From: Thermoleophilia bacterium | GTDB lineage: Bacteria; Actinomycetota; Thermoleophilia; Gaiellales; Gaiellaceae | NCBI GenBank assembly: GCA_013362295.1 | Contig: JABFWJ010000319.1 | Coordinates: 1 to 38,501, forward strand | Direction of reading: 5' to 3' | DNA: 38,501 nt | Shown here: piece by piece, positions 16,403 through 23,770 of the stretch | Position numbering within the stretch: position 1 is the first letter of the stretch | Layout of the letters: the number at the start of each line of letters is the position of its first letter | Translations under genes and position numbers: made by a program | Notes under the pieces: model-generated | Told to the model about the DNA's origin: nothing | The model's database searches: none | The model's input: the letters and a program-made list of their open reading frames with translations, nothing else

Positions 16403-16448
16403 CGGCGCGCACAACGTGCGTCCCGTCACATCAGCGGGCGATACCGCT
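16401..16448 (+). promoter_or_regulatory. Two successive hairpins between the Crp-type gene and the cytochrome gene
   Basis: Hairpin 1 has GACGG (16401-16405) and CGCAC (16408-16412) pairing with GTGCG (16416-16420) and CCGTC (16423-16427). Its left arm starts on the regulator's stop codon. Hairpin 2 has AGCGG (16433-16437) pairing with CCGCT (16444-16448), followed by TT. The first is also a near-perfect palindrome, so it could be an operator for the dimeric regulator next door or a weak terminator. Confidence 0.45.
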
Positions 16449-16475
16449 TTCGTACGGTTCCGGTCACTCACATCC

Positions 16476-16481
16476 AGGAGG
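16476..16481 (+). promoter_or_regulatory. Strong Shine-Dalgarno sequence AGGAGG
   Basis: A full AGGAGG, 8 bases before the GTG at 16490. Most genes in this window lack a comparable site, which suggests this cytochrome is made at a high level from a leadered transcript. Confidence 0.75.
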
Positions 16482-16489
16482 AGGGACCT

Positions 16490-17815
16490 GTGCGCACGCT
16501 GGCTCGCCGCCTCGGTACGGCATTCGCGCTCGCTACCGTCGCAGCGATCGCGGCAATCACCGTCAATGGATCGCTCTCGGCGTTCGCGCACGGAAAGGCG
16601 GCGGCCAAGTCGCCCTCGCTGATCACGCAGGGCCGCAACATCTTCCGCTTCGACACCTTCGGCGACCAGGCGTTCTGGGGCGACGCGCTCCAGTTGCACA
16701 AGGCGATCGAGGGTCAGAAGCTGGGAGGGGTCGGCCCCGGTGTCAGCCCCAAGACGGCGCTCGCCGTCGGGCTCAAGGTCGACGCGACGAAGATCCCGGC
16801 GAAGGTCGCGGCGGCGATCAAGGCCGGGAAGGTCAACCTCGACGACCCCGCGACGACGCTCACGCTGCTGAAGCTGAATGCGGTCGTCGGCGTCAAGGGC
16901 ATCTTCGACCGCGCCGGGCAGCACCTCACCTCGATGGGGATCACCTGTGCGATCTGCCACTCGACCGTCGACAACTCGTTCGCGGCCGGGATCGGAAAGC
17001 GCCGCGACGGTTGGCCCAACCGCGACCTCAACGTCGGCGCGATCGTCTCCCTGGCGCCGAACCTGACGTCCGTCACGAGCCTGCTCGGCGTCGACGAGGC
17101 GACGGTGAAGAAGGTGCTCGCAAGCTGGGGCCCCGGCAAGTTCGACGCCGAGCTCTTCATGGACGGCAAGGCGTTCCGCCCGGACGGGAAGTCCGCCGCC
17201 ACGCTGATCCCGCCGGCGTACGGGCTGGCCGGCGTGAACCTGCACACGTTCACGGGCTGGGGCTCGATCACGTACTGGAACGCGTTCGTCGCCAACCTCG
17301 AGATGCACGGGATCGGCAACTTCTCCGACGCGCGGCTCGCGGACGCGAAGAAGTTCCCGATCGCCGCGAAGGCCGGCTTCGCGCACCTCAGGCATCCCGT
17401 CGACCTGATCACCTCGAAGCTCCCCGCCCTGCACGCCTACCAGCTGTCGCTTCCCGCGCCGCGGCCTGCCCGTGGGAGCTTCGACCCGACCGCCGCGGCC
17501 CGCGGCAAGGCCGTCTTCAACGGCGCGGGCAAGTGCGCGTCCTGCCACATGGCGCCGATCTTCACGGAGCCGGGCTGGAACCTGCACACGCCCGCGGAGA
17601 TCTGCACGGACTCCTTCCAGGCCGACCGCAGCCCCACCGGCATGTACCGGACGACGCCCCTGCGGGGTGTCTCGACGCACGGACAGGGCGGCTACTACCA
17701 CGACGGGCGCTACAAGACGCTCGACGAGGTCGTGGCCCACTACAACAGCTGCATGTCGCTCGGCCTGAGCTCCCAGCAGCAATCCGACCTGGTGCAGTAC
17801 CTGAAGAGCCTCTAG
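16490..17815 (+). CDS. Exported diheme cytochrome c, peroxidase/MauG-like C-terminus
   Basis: Secreted c-type cytochrome of 441 residues. A signal peptide (about 1-33, ending near AFAHG) is followed by two heme sites, CAICH (near residue 159) and CASCH (near residue 347). The C-terminal region with TTPLRGV and GGYYHDGRYKTLDEVV resembles the second heme domain of bacterial cytochrome c peroxidase/MauG proteins. The N-terminal half (starting TQGRNIFRFDTFGDQAFWG) fits uncharacterised large cytochromes. It has the strongest ribosome-binding site in the window and sits among cytochrome c maturation genes. Its electron partner and activity are not shown by the sequence; an electron-transfer or peroxidase-like role is inferred. 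Confidence 0.87.
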   Translation: MRTLARRLGTAFALATVAAIAAITVNGSLSAFAHGKAAAKSPSLITQGRNIFRFDTFGDQAFWGDALQLHKAIEGQKLGGVGPGVSPKTALAVGLKVDATKIPAKVAAAIKAGKVNLDDPATTLTLLKLNAVVGVKGIFDRAGQHLTSMGITCAICHSTVDNSFAAGIGKRRDGWPNRDLNVGAIVSLAPNLTSVTSLLGVDEATVKKVLASWGPGKFDAELFMDGKAFRPDGKSAATLIPPAYGLAGVNLHTFTGWGSITYWNAFVANLEMHGIGNFSDARLADAKKFPIAAKAGFAHLRHPVDLITSKLPALHAYQLSLPAPRPARGSFDPTAAARGKAVFNGAGKCASCHMAPIFTEPGWNLHTPAEICTDSFQADRSPTGMYRTTPLRGVSTHGQGGYYHDGRYKTLDEVVAHYNSCMSLGLSSQQQSDLVQYLKSL

Positions 17816-17830
17816 CGGACCCCCGCGCAC

Positions 17831-17836
17831 TACCAT
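17831..17836 (+). promoter_or_regulatory. Possible -10 element (TACCAT) for ccmC
   Basis: TACCAT ends 7 bases before the GTG at 17844, in the context ACTACCAT. There is no Shine-Dalgarno sequence, so the transcript may be leaderless. Confidence 0.4.
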
Positions 17837-17843
17837 TGAAGCC

Positions 17844-18512
17844 GTGAAGCTGCCCGTCCTCGCGGCCGCCTGCACGGGCCTGTTCGGGCTCGCCACGGCA
17901 CTCGCGTTCTTCTACGCACCGACCGACGCGGACCAGGGCCTGTCGCAGCGCATCTTCTACTTCCACGTCCCACTGGCCCTGACGTCGTACGTGTGCTTCG
18001 GCTGGGGCGCGTGGAAAGCGCTGCGCTACCTGCGCACGCGCGACGCGCGCGCCGATCTCGAGAGCTACGTCGCGATCCACCAGGGCGTGATCTTCGCCGC
18101 GTTGACGCTGCTCACAGGCTCGATCTGGGCGCGCATCTCCTGGGGCGTGTGGTGGTCGTGGAGCGAGGATCAGCTCGTGCTCTTCCTCGTGCTCTTCCTC
18201 TTCTACTGCGCCTATTTCATGCTGCGCTTCTCGGTCGAGCCGGGCCCGGCGCGCGCGAACATGTGCGCGGTCTACGCGCTCTTCGGCGTCGTGCTGATCC
18301 CCGTCTCGTTCCTCGCGATCAGGCTGTCGAAGCGGTTCATCCACCCGGTCGTGTTCAACTCGCACGGACCGCAGATGACAGGTTCGCAATTTCTCACGTT
18401 CTGCGTCTGCCTCGCCGCGATGCTCGCGCTCTTCGCGACGCTCTACTCCATCGAGCTGGCAGGCAAGCGGCTCGACGGCGCGCTGCGCGAGCTGAAGGAG
18501 CTCCTCGCATGA
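17844..18512 (+). CDS. ccmC: Cytochrome c maturation protein CcmC (heme-handling)
   Basis: Membrane protein of 222 residues with six predicted helices, of the CcmC/CcsA heme-handling family; it attaches heme to CcmE. The family His ligands appear retained in IFYFHVPLA and KRFIHPVVF. The tryptophan-rich WWD motif, normally close to WGTWWVWDARL, reads WGVWWSWSEDQL, so the Asp-Ala-Arg part is changed. The gene is separated from ccmAB by the regulator and cytochrome genes and overlaps the ccmD-like gene by four bases. ccmE, ccmF and ccmH are not in the window. Confidence 0.9.
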   Translation: MKLPVLAAACTGLFGLATALAFFYAPTDADQGLSQRIFYFHVPLALTSYVCFGWGAWKALRYLRTRDARADLESYVAIHQGVIFAALTLLTGSIWARISWGVWWSWSEDQLVLFLVLFLFYCAYFMLRFSVEPGPARANMCAVYALFGVVLIPVSFLAIRLSKRFIHPVVFNSHGPQMTGSQFLTFCVCLAAMLALFATLYSIELAGKRLDGALRELKELLA

Positions 18513-18664
18513 CGCAGTCGGAGAAGTACACGGCCGCCGCGTACCTCGTGGTCTTCCTCGCGGTGCTCGTGTACGTCGTGATCATCGGGTCGAAGCTGCA
18601 GCGCCTGCAGCGCGAGGTTGAGCAGCTCGTCAGCCGGGTTCGGGAGAGCAGCGCCGATGGTTGA
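18509..18664 (+). CDS. Small membrane protein, CcmD-like
   Basis: Protein of 51 residues with one transmembrane helix (about 9-27, AAAYLVVFLAVLVYVVIIG) and a charged, coiled-coil-prone tail (KLQRLQREVEQLVSRV). Size, topology and position directly after ccmC match CcmD, a small partner that helps release heme-loaded CcmE from CcmABC. The sequence itself is too short and generic to be decisive. The ATG overlaps the ccmC stop (ATGA), and its own stop falls eight bases inside the next gene. Confidence 0.72.
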   Translation: MTQSEKYTAAAYLVVFLAVLVYVVIIGSKLQRLQREVEQLVSRVRESSADG

Positions 18665-19418
18665 GGTGCTGTTCTGGCCGGCGCTCGTGGGCTACGGCGA
18701 GGCCGCCGTCGCATACGCGACCGTACGCACGTCGCGCGCGGCGACGTGGGGCGTTCGGCTCGGCTGGCTCGCGCAGACCGCGCTGCTTGCCGCACAGGTG
18801 ATCGGAGCCGACGGCTTCCCGTGGTCGAGCTGGGCGGGGACGCTCAACCTGTTCGTCTGGTTCCTCGTCGGAACCTACCTGATCTGGGGTTGTAGGCCTC
18901 GCTTCCGGCTGCTCGGATTGACAGTAATGCCACTTGCCTTTTCGCTCTTCGTCGTCGCACGAATCGGCGGCGGGACGAACACGGGGGTCGGTTCGCACTA
19001 CGGCGACCTCTTCCTCGTCCTGCACGTAGGGATGCTGACGGCCGCCTTCGCCGGCTTCACGCTCGCAGCCGGGCTGGCGGCGCTGTACCTGTGGCAGGAG
19101 CGGCGGCTGAAAGGACGTGCGCCGGACATCCTCAAGATGCGCCTGCCCCCGCTCGCCTCGCTCGAGTTTCTCGCGTGGCGGACGATCCTCGTCTCGCTCC
19201 CGCTGCTGACACTCGGGCTCGCGATCGGCGTCATCCGCCAGCAGCGCGACGGCGGGAGCTTCGACGAGCGGGAGATCATGACGCTCGTCGCCTGGGTCGT
19301 CTACGGCGGCTTCCTCGCCTCGCGGCCGACAGGGCGCCGGGCGGCGTGTCTCGCGCTCGGTGGGTTCGCACTCGTCGTCGTTGCACGCGTCGCACTCGCG
19401 GGGAGTCACTTCACATGA
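18657..19418 (+). CDS. HemX/CcsA-like cytochrome c assembly membrane protein
   Basis: Polytopic protein of 253 residues with about eight predicted helices, of the CcsA/CcmC/HemX superfamily (cytochrome c assembly type). A tryptophan-containing loop (PWSSWAGTLNLFVW) and His-bearing helices (SHYGDLFLVLHVGML) fit. Its stop overlaps the hemA start, an arrangement like the hemA-hemX pairing in Bacillus, where HemX limits HemA levels. By analogy it may tune glutamyl-tRNA reductase or handle heme; which of the two is inference. The ATG at 18657 is preferred over upstream in-frame codons because it begins at the conserved hydrophobic start. Confidence 0.78.
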   Translation: MVEVLFWPALVGYGEAAVAYATVRTSRAATWGVRLGWLAQTALLAAQVIGADGFPWSSWAGTLNLFVWFLVGTYLIWGCRPRFRLLGLTVMPLAFSLFVVARIGGGTNTGVGSHYGDLFLVLHVGMLTAAFAGFTLAAGLAALYLWQERRLKGRAPDILKMRLPPLASLEFLAWRTILVSLPLLTLGLAIGVIRQQRDGGSFDEREIMTLVAWVVYGGFLASRPTGRRAACLALGGFALVVVARVALAGSHFT

Positions 19419-20617
19419 CGCTTGCGCTCGTCGGGCTCTCGCACCACGTGGCGCCGCTGGCGCTGCGCGAGCGCGTGACGCTCGACCTCGAAGCGGCGGC
19501 CACGCTCGCCCGCTCGCTCGGCGACGCAGTCTGCCTGTCGACCTGCAACCGCACGGAGATCTACCTCGAAGGCGTCCCCGAGACCGACGCCGTGGGCGCG
19601 CTCGAGCGCCTGGCGCGGGAACCGCTCGACGGCGTGCTCTATCGCCTGCACGAGGATGCGGCTGCGCTTCATCTCTTCCGGGTCGCCGCCGGGCTCGATT
19701 CGCTCGTCCCGGGCGAGGGCGAGATCCTCAAGCAGGTACGGGATGCGTTCGAGGCCGCGGATCCCGGTCCTCTGCTCGGCCGCGTCTTCCGGCAGGCCGT
19801 CGTCGTCGGCAAGCGGGTGCGCTCGCAGACGGCGATCGGCGAGAACCCGGCCTCGGTCTCTTCCGCAGCGGCCGCGCTCGCGGCGCAGGTCTTTGGCGAG
19901 CTGACGGGACGCCGCGTGCTGCTGATCGGCGCCGGGCGCATCGGCGAGCTCGCGGCGGCCAACCTCGCCTCGCGCGGCGCTGAGATCGCGTACGTCGCCA
20001 ACCGCACCGTCGACACGGCGCTCGACCTGGCGCGGCGGTTCGACGGCGAGGCGATCGCCCTCTCGGACATCTCGTCGCGGCTCGCCGACGTGGACGTCGT
20101 CGTTTCGTCGACGAGCGCGCCCGACACGGTGCTCCGCGCGCAGGGCGTCCCGTCGCGACACCGCAAGCCGTTGTTCTTCATCGACATCGCGGTGCCCCGC
20201 GACGTCGACCCGGCGATCGCGAAACTCGACGGCTGCTTCCTGTACGACATCGACGATCTCGAAGCCGTCGTGGCCGAGACGCTCGCACTCCGGCGCACGG
20301 AGGCCGAGCGCGCCGAGCAGCTCGTCGCGGAGGAGGCCGAGCGGTTCCGGACGTGGCGCGCCTCCCTCGACGTCGTGCCGGCGATCGCGTCGTTGCGCGC
20401 ACACGCGGAGGAGATCCGGGCTTCCGAGCTCGCGAAGGTCGATCGGCGCATGAGCGACGACGCGCTCCGTACTCTCGAGTCGGTGACGTCGCAGATCCTG
20501 AACAAGCTGCTGCACCTGCCGACGATCCGCATGAAGGAAGCGGCGGTCACCGCCGACGGCGCCGAGTACGCGGACGCCGTGCGCTACCTCTTCGGGCTCG
20601 AGGAGGAGACGCTGTGA
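19415..20617 (+). CDS. hemA: Glutamyl-tRNA reductase HemA
   Basis: First enzyme of the C5 route to heme: NADPH-dependent reduction of glutamyl-tRNA to glutamate-1-semialdehyde. It has 400 residues. The N-terminal catalytic domain has active-site Cys44 in LSTCNRTEIY, preceded by the conserved GLSHHVAPLALRE. GEGEILKQV follows. The NADPH domain has LLIGAGRIGELAA, and the C-terminal dimerisation helices extend from about residue 310. It overlaps the HemX-like gene by four bases; hemC follows after a 117-base spacer holding alternative hairpins. hemL and hemB are not seen here. Confidence 0.97.
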   Translation: MTLALVGLSHHVAPLALRERVTLDLEAAATLARSLGDAVCLSTCNRTEIYLEGVPETDAVGALERLAREPLDGVLYRLHEDAAALHLFRVAAGLDSLVPGEGEILKQVRDAFEAADPGPLLGRVFRQAVVVGKRVRSQTAIGENPASVSSAAAALAAQVFGELTGRRVLLIGAGRIGELAAANLASRGAEIAYVANRTVDTALDLARRFDGEAIALSDISSRLADVDVVVSSTSAPDTVLRAQGVPSRHRKPLFFIDIAVPRDVDPAIAKLDGCFLYDIDDLEAVVAETLALRRTEAERAEQLVAEEAERFRTWRASLDVVPAIASLRAHAEEIRASELAKVDRRMSDDALRTLESVTSQILNKLLHLPTIRMKEAAVTADGAEYADAVRYLFGLEEETL

Positions 20618-20645
20618 ACGCGGGCCGTGTTCGCACCGAGCGGCC

Positions 20646-20698
20646 CTTGCCGGTGATCGTCCCCTCGGCGTTCATCCGGATCGACTACGTCCGGCAAG
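20646..20698 (+). promoter_or_regulatory. Alternative hairpins in the hemA-hemC spacer
   Basis: CTTGCCGG (20646-20653) can pair with CCGGCAAG (20691-20698). A smaller hairpin CCGGA (20676-20680)/TCCGG (20690-20694) uses the same right-hand bases, so the two exclude each other. This is attenuator-like geometry, but GC-rich sequence makes chance pairing likely. Confidence 0.3.
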
Positions 20699-20734
20699 CC
20701 TGCGGCCGGAGCAAGCGCGCCGGGAGGTCGCGCT

Positions 20735-21562
20735 GTGGTCGTTCGCATCGGTTCCCGCGGGTCTAGGCTCGCGCTCACCCAGGCCGAGCACGCGGCGGCG
20801 CTGCTCCGCCGGCCGGGCCTCGAGATCGCGCTCGTCCCGATCACGACCGCCGGCGACCGTGACCGCACGCGGCCGTTCGGCCAGATCGGCGAGCGCGGCG
20901 TGTTCGTCAAGGAGATCGAGGAGGCACTCCTCTCCGGTCGCATCGACATCGCCGTGCACTCCGCGAAGGACATGACCTCCGAGGACACGGCCGGGCTCGT
21001 GGTCGGTGCGTACCTCGAGCGCGACGACCCGCGTGACGCGCTGGTCGGCGCCGCCGAGCTGCGTCCGGGCATGCGGATCGGGACGGCGTCGGTTCGCCGT
21101 CGCGCGCAGCTGCTCGCAGCCGACTCTTCGATCTCGGTCGAGCCGCTGCGCGGCAACGTCGAGACGCGCCTCCGGAAGATGCGCGAGCGCCGGCTCGACG
21201 CGATCATCCTCGCCTCGTGCGGTCTCGACCGGCTCGGGCTGGCGGACGAGATCGGTGCACGCCTCGATCCGGAGCTGATGCTGCCGGAGGCCGCGCAGGG
21301 GGCGCTCGCGTTGCAGGTGCGGGCCGGCGAGGAAGAGCTCGTCGCACGCGTCGACCACGCCGAGACGCGGCGCCGCGTGGAGCCCGAGCGAGCCTGCGTC
21401 GCGCTGATCGGCGCAGGTTGCCTCGCGCCCGTCGCCGCCTATCACGACGGCTCGACGCTGCACGCCCTGATCGCCGACGAGGACGGCGCCTGGGTCGAGC
21501 GCCGCAGCGGCAGCGACCCCGTCGCGCTGGCCCGGGAGCTGACAGGTCTCGCCGTGCGATGA
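20735..21562 (+). CDS. hemC: Porphobilinogen deaminase (hydroxymethylbilane synthase)
   Basis: Joins four porphobilinogens into hydroxymethylbilane. The 275 residues show RIGSRGSRLALTQA, the substrate-binding HSAKDM segment, GTASVRRRAQL, LRGNVETRL and the dipyrromethane cofactor Cys229 in GAGCLAPVAAY (usual GGCxxPxxA). It is about 25-35 residues shorter than typical enzymes, mainly in the C-terminal domain. A GTG start with GGGAGG at 20722-20727 is well placed. The stop overlaps the hemD ATG. Confidence 0.96.
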   Translation: MVVRIGSRGSRLALTQAEHAAALLRRPGLEIALVPITTAGDRDRTRPFGQIGERGVFVKEIEEALLSGRIDIAVHSAKDMTSEDTAGLVVGAYLERDDPRDALVGAAELRPGMRIGTASVRRRAQLLAADSSISVEPLRGNVETRLRKMRERRLDAIILASCGLDRLGLADEIGARLDPELMLPEAAQGALALQVRAGEEELVARVDHAETRRRVEPERACVALIGAGCLAPVAAYHDGSTLHALIADEDGAWVERRSGSDPVALARELTGLAVR

Positions 21563-22200
21563 AGGTGATCGTGACCCGGCCGCGCGCGCAGGCGCGACCG
21601 CTCGTCACGGCCCTCGAGGCACTCGGCGCCGACGTCGTCGAGTGCCCCCTGATCGAGATCCAGCCGACGTCGGACGAGCCGGTCGACGGCGCGGGCTACG
21701 ACTGGCTGATCGTCACGAGCCCGAACGGGGCCGACGAGATCGCCCGGCGCGGGATCAACCTTCCTCGCGTGGCCGCGGTCGGCCCGGGCACCGCGGAAGC
21801 GCTCCGGGCGCACGGACTCGAGCCGTCGTTCGTGCCGCAGGAGTCGTCCCAGGACGGCCTGCTGCGCGAGTTCCCCCGCCCGGCGGGGCGGGTGCTCTTC
21901 GCGGCTGCCGAAGGGGCGCGCCGGCGCCCGATCGAGGAGCTCCGGGCCGATTTCGTGCCGCTCTACCGGACGCGTCTGCTCACGCCGGAGCCGCCGGAAG
22001 GCGACGTGGTCGTGCTCGCGTCCGGATCCGCCGCACGCGCCTACGCGGGGATCGGCGGAACGGCTCCCGCCATCAGCATCGGGCCGCAGACCTCGCGCGT
22101 CGCGCGGTCGGTCGGGCTGCGGGTCGTTGCGGAGGCGCCGACCCATGATCTCGACGGGCTCGTCGCGGCCGTGCGCGATCTGATGAAGTCCACACCGTGA
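21559..22200 (+). CDS. hemD: Uroporphyrinogen-III synthase
   Basis: Cyclises hydroxymethylbilane to uroporphyrinogen III. The 213 residues begin with VIVTRPRAQARPL, contain WLIVTSPNGADEIA and VAAVGPGTAEALRAHG, and end with the second half-domain (VVLASGSAARAYA, ISIGPQTSRVARSVGL). HemD is poorly conserved, so the match rests on these fold-specific segments and on the hemA-hemC-hemD order. It is a stand-alone enzyme, not fused to a uroporphyrinogen methyltransferase. It overlaps both neighbours by four bases. Confidence 0.92.
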   Translation: MKVIVTRPRAQARPLVTALEALGADVVECPLIEIQPTSDEPVDGAGYDWLIVTSPNGADEIARRGINLPRVAAVGPGTAEALRAHGLEPSFVPQESSQDGLLREFPRPAGRVLFAAAEGARRRPIEELRADFVPLYRTRLLTPEPPEGDVVVLASGSAARAYAGIGGTAPAISIGPQTSRVARSVGLRVVAEAPTHDLDGLVAAVRDLMKSTP

Positions 22201-22997
22201 CGACGATCGCGTTCTTGACGGACTTCGGGCTGCAGGACGACTTCGTGGGGACGTGCCACGGCGTGATCGCGCAGATCGCGCCGGACGCGCGCATCATCGA
22301 CGTCACGCACGGCATCGCTCCGCAGGCGGTCCTGCAGGGCGCGATCGTGCTGCGCAACACGACGCAGTTCCTGCCGGTCGGCGTGCACCTCGCCGTCGTC
22401 GATCCCGACGTCGGCGGCAACCGGCGGGCGATCGCCGTCGCGACCGAAGACGGCCGGGCGTTCGTCGGGCCGGACAACGGGCTGCTCGCGCTCGCCGCGG
22501 ACGACCTCGGGATCACGGCCGTGCACGAGCTGACCGACGAGCGCTACCGGCTGCCGGAGGTCTCTCGCACCTTTCACGCCCGCGACATCTTCGCGCCGGC
22601 TGCGGCACACCTGGCCTCCGGCGTCGGCATCGACCGGCTCGGGCCCGCGCTCGACCCGGAGACACTGGTCCGCATCCGGATCCCCGATCCGGACGTCGGC
22701 CGCACGCAGATCTCGGCGACCGTGATCGCGGTCGACCGCTTCGGGAACGTCGGGACGAACCTGCTGAGGTCGCACGTCGACGGGCTCGGTGTCTCGGCCG
22801 GCGACCGCGTCGAGATACGGCTCACCTTCGACCGGTACTACGCGCTCGTCGCGGGAACGTTCGCGGACGCTCCTCCCGGCGAGCTGATCCTCTACGAGGA
22901 CTCCTACGGTCTCGTCACGCTCGCGATCAGCCGCGGCAACGCCGCGCGGCTGACCGGGGTACGCCTCGGGGACGAGCTGCGGATCGCCGTCACGTGA
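22197..22997 (+). CDS. SAM hydroxide adenosyltransferase (SAM hydrolase, DUF62 family)
   Basis: Member of the fluorinase-like DUF62 family, which hydrolyses S-adenosylmethionine to adenosine and methionine. The 266 residues have FLTDFGLQDDFVGTCHG, the Asp-His pair in IIDVTHGI, VVDPDVGGNRR (usual VVDPGVGTxRR), VGPDNGLL and FHARDIFAPAAAHLA. The Gly-to-Asp change in VDPDVG is unusual. The gene is coupled by four-base overlaps to hemD upstream and to a methyltransferase downstream, an interesting pairing of a SAM-consuming and a SAM-degrading enzyme. The physiological role of the family is not well established. Confidence 0.9.
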   Translation: MTTIAFLTDFGLQDDFVGTCHGVIAQIAPDARIIDVTHGIAPQAVLQGAIVLRNTTQFLPVGVHLAVVDPDVGGNRRAIAVATEDGRAFVGPDNGLLALAADDLGITAVHELTDERYRLPEVSRTFHARDIFAPAAAHLASGVGIDRLGPALDPETLVRIRIPDPDVGRTQISATVIAVDRFGNVGTNLLRSHVDGLGVSAGDRVEIRLTFDRYYALVAGTFADAPPGELILYEDSYGLVTLAISRGNAARLTGVRLGDELRIAVT

Positions 22998-23611
22998 CGA
23001 TCGGTCCGCGCTTCACGATCGGTCAGCGCTTCGCGCGGCTCGTGACGAACGTCGTGGTGCGCGCGCCGTTTCTCTGGCGCGTCTTCCGCGGGCGCATGAC
23101 GCGGCAGTTCGACCGGCTCGCTTCGGAGTGGGACGAGACCCGCGTCAGCCGCGAACGGCTCGCGCCGATGATCGCCGCGCTCGACGGCATCGACGGCGAC
23201 CGCGTCGGGCGGGCGCTCGACGTCGGAACGGGCACGGGTGCGGTCGCGCGCCTGCTCAGCGAACGCTGGCCGGGTGCCGAGGTGACCGGCATCGACGTCT
23301 CGCCCGGCATGGTCGAGGAAGCCCGCCGCCTCGGCCACGAGCGCTACGAGGTCGGCGACGCCGCGTCGCTTCCGTACGACGACGGGGAGTTCGATCTCGT
23401 GACGCTGAACAACATGATTCCCTTCTTCGACGAGATCGCCCGCATCACCGCGCCCGGCGGGTACGTCGCCGTCTCGTACAGCATGGGCCCGCGAACCCCG
23501 ATCTGGGTGCCGATCGAACGGGTGCGGGCCGAGCTCGAGCGCCGGGGCTTCGTCCACGTTGCGGATTTTCGTGCCGGACCAGGCATTGCGCTTCTGGCCA
23601 AGCGCCCGTAA
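22994..23611 (+). CDS. Class I SAM-dependent methyltransferase
   Basis: Rossmann-type methyltransferase of 205 residues. Motif I is ALDVGTGTGAVA, motif II is GIDVSPGMVEEA, and the acidic motif III region is VGDAASLPYDDGEFDLV, followed by NNMIPFFDEIARI. The N-terminal 50 residues are basic and hydrophobic (VRAPFLWRVFRGRM), perhaps membrane-associating. It is the last gene of the hem run, followed 12 bases later by a strong terminator. The substrate is unknown; a tetrapyrrole or quinone target is possible from context only. Confidence 0.85.
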   Translation: MTIGPRFTIGQRFARLVTNVVVRAPFLWRVFRGRMTRQFDRLASEWDETRVSRERLAPMIAALDGIDGDRVGRALDVGTGTGAVARLLSERWPGAEVTGIDVSPGMVEEARRLGHERYEVGDAASLPYDDGEFDLVTLNNMIPFFDEIARITAPGGYVAVSYSMGPRTPIWVPIERVRAELERRGFVHVADFRAGPGIALLAKRP

Positions 23612-23623
23612 TCTCCGCTGCAC

Positions 23624-23670
23624 AGAGACGTTCGCGACGCGGTAGCACCGGTCCGGACGTCTCTTTTTCT
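23624..23670 (+). terminator. Intrinsic terminator of the ccm/hem cluster
   Basis: AGAGACGT (23624-23631) pairs perfectly with ACGTCTCT (23657-23664), enclosing a smaller CGGT/ACCG hairpin, and is followed by TTTTCT. This is the clearest rho-independent terminator in the window. It separates the hem genes from the tRNA promoter. Confidence 0.8.
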
Positions 23671-23675
23671 GCGGC

Positions 23676-23681
23676 TATGCT
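23676..23681 (+). promoter_or_regulatory. Possible -10 element (TATGCT) for tRNA-Phe
   Basis: TATGCT, in the context GGCTATGCT, ends 13 bases before the tRNA. It lies directly after the terminator, where a fresh promoter is expected. No TTGACA-like -35 is clear. Confidence 0.5.
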
Positions 23682-23694
23682 TCCGTCGCTTCAG

Positions 23695-23767
23695 GGCGAG
23701 GTAGCTCAGTTGGTAGAGCACACGGCTGAAAACCGTGGTGTCGCCGGTTCAAGTCCGGCCCTCGCCA
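23695..23767 (+). tRNA. tRNA-Phe, anticodon GAA
   Basis: All arms fold. The acceptor stem is GGCGAGG (23695-23701) with CCTCGCC (23760-23766). The D arm is GCTC/GAGC. The anticodon stem CACGG/CCGTG encloses the loop CTGAAAA with GAA at 23728-23730. The T arm is GCCGG-TTCAAGT-CCGGC. The discriminator base is A, and CCA is not encoded. The arginase start codon follows only three bases after the 3' end. Confidence 0.97.
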
Positions 23768-23770
23768 CTC

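Noticed and set aside
20614..20766. A 50-codon frame starting with a GTG that overlaps the hemA stop
   Set aside because: It has an Arg-rich, motif-free product and runs into hemC out of frame; the hemC Shine-Dalgarno sequence lies inside it. It is probably not a gene.
23695..23767. tRNA-Phe as an attachment site of an integrated element
   Set aside because: No integrase, no repeated tRNA 3' fragment and only housekeeping genes follow.
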